In this document: one piece after another, positions 1 to 7,118 of the stretch
Position numbering within the stretch: position 1 is the first letter of the stretch
Layout: each line of letters begins with the position of its first letter
Program-made: the position numbers and the translations under genes
The notes under the pieces: model-generated
Told to the model about the DNA's origin: nothing
What the model saw: only the letters and a program-made list of their open reading frames with translations
Databases searched by the model: none
Assembly (NCBI GenBank): GCA_016182965.1
Contig: JACPFM010000188.1
Span: 1 to 45,187 of the forward strand
Origin: Deltaproteobacteria bacterium
GTDB taxonomy: Bacteria; Myxococcota_A; Polyangia; Polyangiales; JADJMO01
Length of the DNA: 45,187 nt
Reading direction: 5' to 3'

Positions 1-198
1 CCTGCGCGTGCCCGTGCGCCTGCGCCTGTGCGTGCCCGTGCGCGTGCCCGTGCGCGTGCCCGTGCCCGTGCGCCTGCGCGTGCGCCTGCGCCTGCGCGTG
101 CGCGTGCGCCTACGCGTGCGCCTGCGCGTGCGCGTGCGCGTGCGCGTGCGCGTGCGCCTGCGCCTGCGCCTGCGCCTGCGCGTGCGCGTCTGCGTCCG
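1..198. repeat. Degenerate hexanucleotide array (CGTGCG / CCTGCG / CGTGCC)
   Basis: About 33 consecutive 6-bp units, nearly all CGTGCG, CCTGCG or CGTGCC, run from the window edge to about 198, so the array may extend beyond the window. The variation is almost confined to the second and last bases of the unit, so the array reads like a string of two or three unit types. It abuts the heptamer array at 201-230. No credible gene is seen: the frames give only Arg-Val/Arg-Leu or His-Ala/Gln-Ala low complexity. Confidence 0.9.
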
Positions 199-200
199 TG

Positions 201-230
201 CTGACGACTGACGACTGACGACTGACGACT
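201..230 (-). repeat. TCGTCAG heptamer array, 4 copies
   Basis: Four perfect CTGACGA units (TCGTCAG on the minus strand) at 201-228, plus two bases. On the minus strand the array begins 5 nt after the TGA of the DsbD-like gene with GAGTCGTCAG and ends in CGTCAGCACG, an end sequence shared with the arrays at 1724-1753 and 10242-10264. Confidence 0.93.
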
Positions 231-234
231 CTCT

Positions 235-1533
235 TCAGTTGACCGCGAACTTCTCGACCGGGAATTTTTTCGCCGCCGCGTCGAGGCGCGTCGCCACCAT
301 CTCGGCGGTGATCGCCACCGGCAGCAGATCGTACGACCCGTCGGGCAGCCAGATCACGTACACCGGGATGCCGTTGCGACCGAGCTTGTCGAGGAGCTTG
401 TCGAGCTCGTCGCTCTCGTTGGTCATGTCGGCCTTCATCGGGAGGATGCCGGTGCGCTGAAGGGCGCCGCGCACCACGTCGGTCTCGAGGAAGGCCTTCT
501 CGTTGGTCTTGCAGCTCGCGCACCACTCGGCGGTGAAGTCCATGAACACCGGACGGTTGCGGAGCTTCTCTCTCTCGAGGCGCGCCTTGTCGTAGGGCGT
601 CCATGCGATGTGACCGTCGACGATGACCGGGTCCATCGTCGTCACCTTCGCCGGACCGACGCTGCCCTCCGGCGTGTAGGCGGTGACCACCCGCGGCCGG
701 TCGAAGCTGACCATCGACCGGTAGGCGACGACGACGGCTGCGATCGCGAGCAGGCGCACCGACCACTGTCGCACCGGCGTGCGATCGATCCCGCCGAAGC
801 GGTGACCGGCCCACAGGGCGACCGCGAGCGCGAGCAGGAAGAAGAGGAACCAGTTCGCGCTCTCGGGCGTGACCTGCAGCTGGAACGTGCGGAACAGCCA
901 GATGGCCGTGCCGAGCAGCGCGAAGCCCATCAGCTGCTTGACCGCCTCCATCCAGGCGCCGGGGCGCGGGAGGATCTTGCCGACGCCGGGGATGAGCGTG
1001 AGCGCGAGGTAGGGGATCGCGAGGCCGAGGCCGATCATCGCGAAGACGAGCACCGTCTGCCAGGCGGCCGTCTCGCCGGCGAGCGCGAAGGCCGACGCGG
1101 TGCCGAGGAACGGCGCCGAGCACGGCGTCGCCATGATCGCGGCGAACCAGCCGTTGACCACCGAGCCCCAGACCTTGTCCTGCTCGCCTTCCTTGCCCTG
1201 GGCGCTGATCAGGATCTCGAACACGCCGAGCGCGTTGAGCGCGAACGCGAACACGATCGCGGTCATCACCGCCACGAACGGCGGGTGCTGGAACTGCATG
1301 CCCCAGCCCATCCGCTTGCCGGAGGCCTTGATGGCCACGAGCACGAGCGCGAGGGCGACGAAGAGGCTGACGGTCCCTGCCGTGTAGGCGAGGCCGTGCA
1401 TGCGACGCATGCGCGAGTCGTGTTTGCTGTGCTCGACGGCGTGGAAGGCCTTCAGCGCCAGAACCGGCAGCACGCACGGCATGACGTTGAGGACGAGCCC
1501 TCCGGCGAGCGCGAGCGCGAGGATCCCGAACAT
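235..1533 (-). CDS. DsbD-like thiol:disulfide interchange protein
   Basis: Predicted inner-membrane electron carrier passing reducing equivalents from cytoplasmic thioredoxin to periplasmic thiol proteins. The 432 residues comprise a multi-helix membrane domain (about 1-270) with the two redox cysteines of the family, C20 in the MPCVLP motif and C138 in ATPCSAP, followed by a C-terminal thioredoxin-like domain with WCASC (C338, C341) and a cis-proline region GIPVYV. The N-terminal periplasmic alpha domain of E. coli DsbD is missing, so this is the shorter form. The ATG at 1533 is preceded by GAAGGG about 6 nt upstream. The gene stands alone, divergent from the gene-free interval to its right, and its stop is followed at once by a heptamer array. 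The family assignment is firm; the periplasmic partner is unknown. Confidence 0.92.
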   Translation of the reverse strand: MFGILALALAGGLVLNVMPCVLPVLALKAFHAVEHSKHDSRMRRMHGLAYTAGTVSLFVALALVLVAIKASGKRMGWGMQFQHPPFVAVMTAIVFAFALNALGVFEILISAQGKEGEQDKVWGSVVNGWFAAIMATPCSAPFLGTASAFALAGETAAWQTVLVFAMIGLGLAIPYLALTLIPGVGKILPRPGAWMEAVKQLMGFALLGTAIWLFRTFQLQVTPESANWFLFFLLALAVALWAGHRFGGIDRTPVRQWSVRLLAIAAVVVAYRSMVSFDRPRVVTAYTPEGSVGPAKVTTMDPVIVDGHIAWTPYDKARLEREKLRNRPVFMDFTAEWCASCKTNEKAFLETDVVRGALQRTGILPMKADMTNESDELDKLLDKLGRNGIPVYVIWLPDGSYDLLPVAITAEMVATRLDAAAKKFPVEKFAVN

Positions 1534-1699
1534 GACGGCCCTTCAGTGTGCACTACGCATCGCACGACGGGGAGGTTTCATTCCCAGCTTTGCTCGGGCC
1601 GTGCCGCCACGCACGTCCTGGGCCCACTTCTCTACCATCTGTGGCTCTGTGGGAGCCGTCGGCCCAGCGGGAGGGTGCGGTCGGGGTGCGTCATGACGG

Positions 1700-1753
1700 G
1701 GTCGAAGGTCGAAGGTCGAAGACAGTCGTCAGTCATCAGTCGTCAGTCATCAG
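1700..1753 (+). repeat. Fused GGTCGAA x3 and AGTCRTC x4 heptamer array
   Basis: Three perfect GGTCGAA units (1700-1720) run, after three bases, into four units alternating AGTCGTC and AGTCATC (1724-1751), ending in CAGCACG. This is the one place where the two heptamer families are joined. The alternation suggests a 14-bp dimer as the amplified unit. Confidence 0.92.
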
Positions 1754-1841
1754 CACGGAAGAGCCGACCGGGGGTAGCGACCGCGAGGACTCCGCGATGC
1801 CGCCGCGCCGGGCCGCTCTCGCCGCGGCGTGCGCCCGGCGA

Positions 1842-1878
1842 CTGACGACTGACGACTGACGACTGACGACTGACGACT
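1842..1878 (-). repeat. TCGTCAG heptamer array, 5 copies
   Basis: Five perfect CTGACGA units (1842-1876) plus CT. On the minus strand the array starts with GAGTCGTCAG 4 nt after the thiolase TGA, the same placement as the array after the DsbD-like gene. It is inverted relative to the array at 1724-1753. Confidence 0.93.
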
Positions 1879-1882
1879 CGCG

Positions 1883-3070
1883 TCAGACGCGCTCGACGAT
1901 GACCGCGTTCGCCTCGCCGCCGCCGATGCACAGCGTCGCGAGGCCGCGCTTGAGGTTGCGCTGCTGCAGGGCGTGGACGAGCGTCACCAGGATGCGCGCG
2001 CCGCTCGCGCCGATCGGGTGACCGAGCGCGATGGCGCCGCCGTGCACGTTGACCTTCGCGTGATCGAGCGACGCGTCGCGGAGGGCCGCCATCGCGACCA
2101 CGGCGAACGCCTCATTGACCTCGAACAGGTCGATGTCCTTGACGGCGACGCCGCTGCGGCGGGTCGCGTCGGCGATGGCGAGACCGGGCGCGGTGGTGAA
2201 CCACTCGGGCGCCTGCGCCGCGCCGCCGTAGCCGACGATGCGCGCGATCGGCGAGAGGCCGTGCTTCTTGACCGCGGCCTCGCTGGCGAGCACCAGCGCG
2301 GCGGCGCCGTCGTTGATCGACGACGCGTTGGCGGCGGTGATGGTGCCGTCCTTGACGAACGCCGGCTTGAGCGCCGACATCTTCGCCGGATCACCCTTCT
2401 TCGGGCCCTCGTCCTCGCTGATCAGCAGCGGGTCGCCCTTGCGCTGCGGCACCGGCACCGCGGCGATCTCGTCCTTGAAGAGGCCCTCTTTCTGGGCGGC
2501 CACGGCGCGGCGGAACGACTCCTTGGCGAAGTCGTCCTGCAGCTCGCGCGTGAACTCGTACTTCTTCGCGCACAGCTCGCCGGCGTTGCCCATGTGGAAG
2601 TCCTTGTACGGATCCCACAGGCCGTCGTGGATCATGCCGTCGACCAGCTGGCCGTGGCCCATGCGGTAGCCCGTGCGCGCCTTCGGCAGGTAGTACGGCA
2701 CGTTCGACATCGACTCCATGCCGCCGGCGACGATCACGTCCGCGTCGCCGAGCGCCAGGGCGCGCGTGGCGAGGATGACCGACTCGAGACCGGAGCCGCA
2801 GACCTTGTGCACCGTGATGCACGCGGTGGAGTCGGGGAGACCCGCGTACCGCGCGGCCTGACGCGCCGGCGCCTGGCCGATGCCGGCCTGCAGCACGTTG
2901 CCCATGTAACACTGCTCGACGGCCTCGGCGGGCACCTTCGCGCTGTCGAGCGCGGCGCGGATCGCCACCTCCCCGAGCCGCGGGGCGGTGACGTCTGCGA
3001 GCGCGCCCAGGTAGGCGCCGATGGGGGTACGGCGGGCGGAGACGACGTAGACGGGAGGGAGGTTGGCCAT
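1883..3070 (-). CDS. Acetyl-CoA C-acetyltransferase (thiolase)
   Basis: Thiolase joining two acetyl-CoA to acetoacetyl-CoA, or the reverse cleavage, in the cytoplasm; it would feed beta-oxidation, ketone body or polyhydroxybutyrate metabolism. With the start at MANLPP the protein has 395 residues, the usual family length. The nucleophile is C91 in the VCGSGLES motif; NEAFA, the GHPIGASGAR histidine (H351) and C381 in CIGGGEA complete the active site. In-frame ATGs at 3082 and 3106 would add 4 or 12 residues; 3070 is chosen because homologues begin just ahead of the VSARRTPIG strand. No strong ribosome binding site is seen for any of the three. No partner enzyme is adjacent, so biosynthetic or degradative use cannot be decided. 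Confidence 0.93.
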   Translation of the reverse strand: MANLPPVYVVSARRTPIGAYLGALADVTAPRLGEVAIRAALDSAKVPAEAVEQCYMGNVLQAGIGQAPARQAARYAGLPDSTACITVHKVCGSGLESVILATRALALGDADVIVAGGMESMSNVPYYLPKARTGYRMGHGQLVDGMIHDGLWDPYKDFHMGNAGELCAKKYEFTRELQDDFAKESFRRAVAAQKEGLFKDEIAAVPVPQRKGDPLLISEDEGPKKGDPAKMSALKPAFVKDGTITAANASSINDGAAALVLASEAAVKKHGLSPIARIVGYGGAAQAPEWFTTAPGLAIADATRRSGVAVKDIDLFEVNEAFAVVAMAALRDASLDHAKVNVHGGAIALGHPIGASGARILVTLVHALQQRNLKRGLATLCIGGGEANAVIVERV

Positions 3071-3157
3071 GGCGGGGGTCATGGGCCTGTTGCGCGCCCG
3101 GGGCAATGGCGGACGTCTGCTTCCCCCCGCCGCGCAACCGTGTCAGGACTGGGGACC

Positions 3158-3688
3158 ATGAAGAGCTCGCTTCGCGCGGTCGCGTTCATCGGTGGGGCCC
3201 TGGCGCTCGCCTCAGCCTCCTCTGCCTGTGGGGGCTACTCCGTCACGTACGAGGGGGTCCGCGGGGCGAAGAAGGGCAAGGGGGAGGTCCCGGTCTACGA
3301 CATCGATTGTCGTGATCCGGTCGTCCAGCCGGCCGACTGCACCTTCCAGGGCGGCCCGATGCCGTGGCGGGCGATCGGCGTCTTCCGTGCGCCCAAGAAG
3401 GCGCTGTCGAACTGGGAGAAGTACCGCGGCAAGGTCTACGACACCGCCGCCTCGTACGGCTGCCCGGCCGTCGCCGTCCGCCGCATGGCGCCGATGGCCT
3501 CCGACGGCGGCGCCATCGGCGCCTTCTGCATCGATCCCACGAACATCTCCGTCGACACTCGCCCGCCGGGCTCGCCCGGCGTGGGCATCTCCGTGAGCGC
3601 GACGATCACGGCGCCGGTCTACGAGTGCAACGGCCCGTCCGAGTGCCCGCCCGGCATGAAGTGCTCACGCGGCACCTGCGTGCCGTGA
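3158..3688 (+). CDS. Small cysteine-rich secreted protein, probable lipoprotein
   Basis: 176 residues of unknown function. The N-terminus has a positive, hydrophobic signal sequence and a candidate lipidation cysteine C24 (SSAC followed by GG), a weak lipobox because the -3 residue is Ser. The mature part has scattered cysteines and ends in a compact Cys-rich motif with CNGPSECPPGMKC, of the kind common in secreted myxobacterial proteins. ATG 3158 is chosen because it opens the signal sequence; the frame is open far upstream but that part is the antisense of the thiolase. The gene is divergent from the thiolase, with about 87 bp between starts, and its stop is 13 nt before a GGTCGAA array. 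Confidence 0.72.
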   Translation: MKSSLRAVAFIGGALALASASSACGGYSVTYEGVRGAKKGKGEVPVYDIDCRDPVVQPADCTFQGGPMPWRAIGVFRAPKKALSNWEKYRGKVYDTAASYGCPAVAVRRMAPMASDGGAIGAFCIDPTNISVDTRPPGSPGVGISVSATITAPVYECNGPSECPPGMKCSRGTCVP

Positions 3689-3701
3689 CGACAGGGGCGA
3701 A

Positions 3702-3764
3702 GGTCGAAAGTCGAAGGTCTCGAGACAGCCTTCACGTTCGACCTTCAACCTTCGACCTTCGACC
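3702..3764. repeat. Inverted pair of GGTCGAA arrays; possible two-way terminator
   Basis: GGTCGAA and AGTCGAA (3702-3715) face TTCGACC, TTCAACC, TTCGACC, TTCGACC (3737-3764), with the palindrome GTCTCGAGAC (3717-3726) between them. The two arms can pair into a long imperfect stem between two convergent genes. There is no T-run, so an intrinsic terminator is possible but not shown. The right arm is coding for the LpxL-like protein up to its stop at 3745-3747. Confidence 0.85.
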
Positions 3765-4698
3765 GCGCGCCCGACAGCGCACGCCCCGGTGAGCTGCGCG
3801 TCCGCGGCACGTGCTTCTCCAGGCGCGTCTTCCAGCGGCGGTGCAGCCACAGCCAGCAGGCGGGATCCTCGCGCACGAACGCGTCGAGGCGGGCGGCCAT
3901 CGCGCGCGTGGTCGCTTCGATCCACGCGCGCCCCGCCCGCGGCGGCGGCGTGATCACCTCGACGATGTCGACGAGGTGCGGATCGCGGCGCCCGAACGCG
4001 ACGGCGATCGATGCCCCGGTGCGCGCGGCGAGCGTCGCGACGAGCGTGTCGTGCAGCGCCACCTCGCCGAGGAACGGCGCCGCGACGACCGACCGCGTCC
4101 GCTCGGGGTCCTGATCGATCAGCAGCGCCACCGCGCCGCCCTCGGCGAGCCGTGCGCGCACCGCCCGGAGCACGTCGCCGTCGGGCGCGGCGAGCAGATC
4201 GAGGCCGCGCGACGCGCGCGTGCGCTGCCACCAGGCGTCGAGCGATCGCGCCGACAACCGCTTGGTCACGACCGCGAGCCGCGTCTGCCCCGCGCACGCG
4301 CAGCCCACCAGGTCCCAGTTGCCGGTGTGCGCGGTGGCCACGATGACGCCGCGCCCGCGCGCGAGCGCCCCGTCGAAGCGGGCGCGCCCGTCGACGCGTA
4401 CCAGCGACGTGGCCGGGACCTCAGGGTGCGCGGCGATCCACAACAGCTCGAGCGCCGAGGCGCCGAGGCCGCGGTAGACCGCGCGCGCCGTCCTGACGCC
4501 GCCGTCGCCGAACCCGGCGCGCGCGAGCGACGAAACCACGTGCGCGCGCCGGATGCGCAGCACGTCGAACGCCAGGAAGGCGAGCAACGCGCCCGCCCGC
4601 GGCAGCCACGACCACCGAAGCAGCCCGACGACCGCAGCGAGCGCGACGAACAGGCGCGAGGGTCGCGCCGTGTGCGCGCGCACCCCGTGCGCGCTCAC
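3745..4698 (-). CDS. LpxL/HtrB-type lysophospholipid acyltransferase
   Basis: Acyltransferase of the lipid A late-acylation family, expected at the inner-membrane face and adding a secondary acyl chain to lipid A or a related lipid. The 317-residue protein has an N-terminal hydrophobic stretch (about 15-45), the catalytic H-x4-D motif HTGNWD (H124, D129), a downstream LIDQDPERT block, and the C-terminal WLWLHRRWK region typical of the family. It starts with a GTG in a GTGA overlap with the preceding 97-residue gene. The last residues, RSKVEG, and the stop are encoded by a GGTCGAA array: a C-to-T variant of the unit creates the TGA. The exact acyl acceptor cannot be told from sequence. Confidence 0.85.
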   Translation of the reverse strand: MSAHGVRAHTARPSRLFVALAAVVGLLRWSWLPRAGALLAFLAFDVLRIRRAHVVSSLARAGFGDGGVRTARAVYRGLGASALELLWIAAHPEVPATSLVRVDGRARFDGALARGRGVIVATAHTGNWDLVGCACAGQTRLAVVTKRLSARSLDAWWQRTRASRGLDLLAAPDGDVLRAVRARLAEGGAVALLIDQDPERTRSVVAAPFLGEVALHDTLVATLAARTGASIAVAFGRRDPHLVDIVEVITPPPRAGRAWIEATTRAMAARLDAFVREDPACWLWLHRRWKTRLEKHVPRTRSSPGRALSGARSKVEG

Positions 4699-4988
4699 TC
4701 CGAGGCGAAGCCGGCTCGGCGCGCGCCCTTCGACTGCGCGCGGCCCTCGATGTTCGCGGCGAACACGTCGTCGAGCGAGAGGACGTAGAGATCGCCCTTG
4801 GTGGTGCGCGCCTGCACGTGGTGGCCACGGTGCGAGACCGCCTCGACGTTGGCGACGGTGAGGCCGACCGAGTCCTTGGCGACGTACAGCGTGAGCGTGG
4901 TGCTCTTCGGCAGCTCGCGGAAGCCGTTCGCGTCGGCGGCGGCTGCGTCACAGAGCTGGAGAACTTCCTGGAGGTGCTCGGGGCTCAC
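4695..4988 (-). CDS. 97-residue unknown protein between sigma factor and acyltransferase
   Basis: Not recognised. It is soluble, with a predicted helix at the N-terminus (about 1-25) and a beta-rich middle (about 30-75) with two basic/His patches, and no membrane segment or signal peptide. It starts at a GTG overlapping the sigma-factor stop (GTGA) and its own stop overlaps the next GTG the same way, so all three proteins should be made from one message with coupled translation. The position right after an ECF sigma gene is where an anti-sigma factor usually lies, but the zinc-binding HxxxCxxC motif of common anti-sigma factors is absent. The coding call rests on the overlaps and the frame. 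Confidence 0.72.
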   Translation of the reverse strand: MSPEHLQEVLQLCDAAAADANGFRELPKSTTLTLYVAKDSVGLTVANVEAVSHRGHHVQARTTKGDLYVLSLDDVFAANIEGRAQSKGARRAGFASE

Positions 4989-5755
4989 GTGGCTGCTCCT
5001 TGTTTGCGTGCGTTGCCTTCGGGCTGCTCGAAGTCGGTGCCCTTCACCCGATCGGCCAGCGCCTTGCGCAGCGCGAGCCGCGCGCGGTGGAGGCGGGTCT
5101 TCACCGTGGGCACCGTCAGGTCGAGGATCTGCGCGACGTCCTCGGTCGACAGGTCCTCGAGCTCGCGCAGGAGGAACACGGAGCGGTAGGTGTCAGGCAG
5201 GTCGTCGACGGCCTGCGCGGCGTACTTGGCGAGCTCGCGGTTTCCGGCGTCGTCGTCGACCGCGGCCGACCAGTCGTCGACCGGCTCGGCGATCTCGCCC
5301 TGCTCGGTGTAGCGGGGGGACGCGTCGTCGAGCGACGACTCGCGGTGGCGCTTCTCGGACCGCATGCGCATCAGCGCGGCGTTGACCGTGATGCGATAGA
5401 GCCAGGTGGTGAACGCGCTCTGCTCCTGGAACTGCCCGATCTTCCGGTAGACCTGGAGGAACGCGTCCTGCATCGCGTCTTGCGCGCGCGACTCGTCGCG
5501 GGTCAGGCGCATGGCGAGGCGGAACACCTTGTCCTGGTGGCGACGGACGAGCTCGCGGAAGGCGGTCTTCTCCCCCGCCTGAAGGCGCGCGACGAGCGCG
5601 AGATCGCTCTCGGCCGCGGGCGGCTGCCCGCGCACCTCGACCGCGGGCGCCTGCCCGCGCATCTCGACCGCGGGCGCCTGCCCGCGCACGGGCTCGCCCG
5701 CGGGGCCGTCGGTGCTGGCACCGCCGGGGCCGGTGCGGTGGGGGTCGTCGGCCAT
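4985..5755 (-). CDS. ECF-type RNA polymerase sigma factor (RpoE-like)
   Basis: Directs RNA polymerase to a specific promoter set, probably for envelope stress or lipid functions given the co-transcribed acyltransferase. In the 256 residues, region 2 spans about 55-135 (HQDKVFRLAMRL, the DAMQDAFLQVYR core-binding helix, TWLYRITVN) and region 4 about 182-235 (LPDTYRSVFLLRE, then the helix-turn-helix LSTEDVAQILDLTVPTVKTR). Residues 1-50 are an extra disordered, Pro/Ala-rich N-terminus with three RGQAPAVE-like 9-residue repeats. ATG 5755 is chosen as the first ATG before this extension; a frame reaching 6016 runs into the divergent neighbour. It is the first gene of the sigma-97aa-acyltransferase operon. 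Confidence 0.93.
   Translation of the reverse strand: MADDPHRTGPGGASTDGPAGEPVRGQAPAVEMRGQAPAVEVRGQPPAAESDLALVARLQAGEKTAFRELVRRHQDKVFRLAMRLTRDESRAQDAMQDAFLQVYRKIGQFQEQSAFTTWLYRITVNAALMRMRSEKRHRESSLDDASPRYTEQGEIAEPVDDWSAAVDDDAGNRELAKYAAQAVDDLPDTYRSVFLLRELEDLSTEDVAQILDLTVPTVKTRLHRARLALRKALADRVKGTDFEQPEGNARKQGAAT
5614..5690 (-). repeat. 27-bp in-frame tandem repeat in the sigma factor N-terminus
   Basis: Two full 27-bp units (5614-5640, 5641-5667), nearly identical, and most of a third (5668-5690). Each unit holds a hairpin core with CGCGGGC facing GCCCGCG across a few bases. The period is a multiple of three, so each unit adds nine residues (VRGQAPAVE type) without shifting the frame. Confidence 0.92.
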
Positions 5756-5758
5756 CGG

Positions 5759-5782
5759 AGAGCGCCAAGCTAACCGCGTTCC
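5759..5782 (-). promoter_or_regulatory. Possible ECF-type promoter of the sigma gene
   Basis: On the minus strand GGAAC (plus 5778-5782) is followed after 16 nt by TCT (5759-5761), close to the GGAAC-N16/17-TCT layout of many ECF promoters. It lies so near the ATG at 5755 that the message would be almost leaderless. Autoregulation is an inference. Confidence 0.25.
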
Positions 5783-5891
5783 AGCGGGAGGGAAGGGGGT
5801 CAGCGGTCGCCACCCGCTCGAGACCGCAAAAGTCGGCCCGGCCCGACAGTCCTTGACGCCGCCGGGCGCTCGCGAGAACGCGGACGGCCAG

Positions 5892-7118
5892 ATGGCCAAG
5901 GCGAAGGCGCAGAGCGGGAAGGCAGTCTCGGGTCGAGGGCATCGGGCGGCGTTCGAGCGCGCTCGCGACGTTCGGCCGACGGCGATCACCGGCCGCGAGC
6001 GGCCGCGCGACATCATCGAGGGGAAGTTCCCGGCCTACGTCGGCAGGCAGGAGCGCATCGCCTTCGGGCTCATGCGCCGCTCCATCGAGGAGGACGCGCG
6101 CGTGTTCCTCACCCTGTCGGGCGCGATGACCCCGGCCGGCCTGCACGCCTCGTGCATCATCCCGCTCATCGAACGCGGCATCATCGACGTCATCACCACG
6201 ACGGGCGCGAACCTGTACCACGACGCCCACCGCGTCATCGGTCACCGCATCCGCGAGATCGACCCCAGCGCGGGCGACCTCCAGTACCGCCTCGCGAAGA
6301 TCATCCGCATCTACGATCTCGGCTTCTGGGAGGAGACGCTCCTCGAGACCGACAAGCTCTTCTCGGCGATCCTGCGACGCCCCGAGTTCCAGAAGAAGAT
6401 GACGACGACCGAGCTGCACTACAAGCTCGGCAAGCAGATCGCGGCGATCGAGCACGCGCTCGGCGTGCAGGAGCCGTCGCTGCTGTCGACCGCCTACCGC
6501 TACGGCGTGCCGATCTTCGTCGGCGCGGTGCAGGACGGCTCCATCTTCCTCAACGTCGTGAAGCTCAAGCGCCTGCTCGGCGACGCGTTCAAGCTCGAGA
6601 TCGACGTCAACGACGACGTCTTCGAGATGGGCGCGATCCAGCACCACTGCTTCTCGACGGACAAGAGGAAGATGGCGGTGTGGATCCTCGGCGGCGGCGT
6701 GCCGAAGAACTACACGCTGCAGGGCGAGCCGTTGCTCGATCAGATCCTCGGCGTGCCCACGCACGGGTTCGACCTCGACCTGCAGTTCTGCGTCGATCCG
6801 GTCGACAACGGCGCGCTCTCGTCCTGCCCGGCCGGCGAGGGCCACACCTGGGGCAAGGTCTCCGCCGAGAGCGTCGCCTACGGCTCGATGTACGTGCACA
6901 GCGATGTCACCGCGGTGTTCCCGTGGCTCGTCTACGCGCTGCTCAGCGATCCGAACATGCGCCGTACGCCGTCGCGCCTGTACGCGGCCCGAGACGCGGC
7001 GGTCGCGAAGCTGCAGCACGAGGTCGACCGCCGCCGCAAGACGCTGCTGACGACGATCGACTACCCGCTGCCCGACGACGGCAAGAAGAAGGCGAAGAAG
7101 AAGGGCAAGAAGGGCTGA
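5892..7118 (+). CDS. Deoxyhypusine synthase-like protein
   Basis: 408-residue member of the deoxyhypusine synthase fold family, NAD-dependent enzymes that move the aminobutyl group of spermidine to an amine acceptor. Bacteria lack the eukaryotic substrate eIF5A, so the likely reaction is polyamine conversion such as homospermidine formation, or modification of an unknown target. The family Lys is present in the TWGKV block (K322), as are the LSGAMTPAG nucleotide-binding loop (about 75-85) and DVITTTGANLYHD (about 98-110). The last 15 residues are Lys/Gly-rich (KKKAKKKGKKG). ATG 5892 is chosen; the open frame continues upstream without a better start. The sequence CTTGACGCCGCC at 5852-5863 could hold a -35 box. 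The gene is divergent from the sigma operon and its stop abuts the convergent neighbour. Confidence 0.88.
   Translation: MAKAKAQSGKAVSGRGHRAAFERARDVRPTAITGRERPRDIIEGKFPAYVGRQERIAFGLMRRSIEEDARVFLTLSGAMTPAGLHASCIIPLIERGIIDVITTTGANLYHDAHRVIGHRIREIDPSAGDLQYRLAKIIRIYDLGFWEETLLETDKLFSAILRRPEFQKKMTTTELHYKLGKQIAAIEHALGVQEPSLLSTAYRYGVPIFVGAVQDGSIFLNVVKLKRLLGDAFKLEIDVNDDVFEMGAIQHHCFSTDKRKMAVWILGGGVPKNYTLQGEPLLDQILGVPTHGFDLDLQFCVDPVDNGALSSCPAGEGHTWGKVSAESVAYGSMYVHSDVTAVFPWLVYALLSDPNMRRTPSRLYAARDAAVAKLQHEVDRRRKTLLTTIDYPLPDDGKKKAKKKGKKG

Larger units (their letters stand above)
1534..1882. other. Gene-free interval with paired heptamer arrays
   Basis: No credible coding region. 1534-1699 carries the ribosome binding site of the DsbD-like gene and presumably its promoter, but I recognise no clear -35/-10. 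1700-1753 and 1842-1878 are heptamer arrays in inverted orientation enclosing about 88 bp of unrelated GC-rich sequence. A 103-codon plus-strand frame here translates the arrays and is not a gene. Confidence 0.8.

Noticed and set aside
1548..1859. 103-codon plus-strand frame in the gene-free interval
   Set aside because: Its sequence is the translation of heptamer arrays and GC-rich filler, with no ribosome binding site or domain.
1700..1878. CRISPR array
   Set aside because: The units are 7 bp and contiguous, without unique spacers, and no cas gene is in the window.
4695..4988. Zinc-type anti-sigma factor next to the ECF sigma gene
   Set aside because: No HxxxCxxC motif and no membrane helix; kept as an unknown protein.
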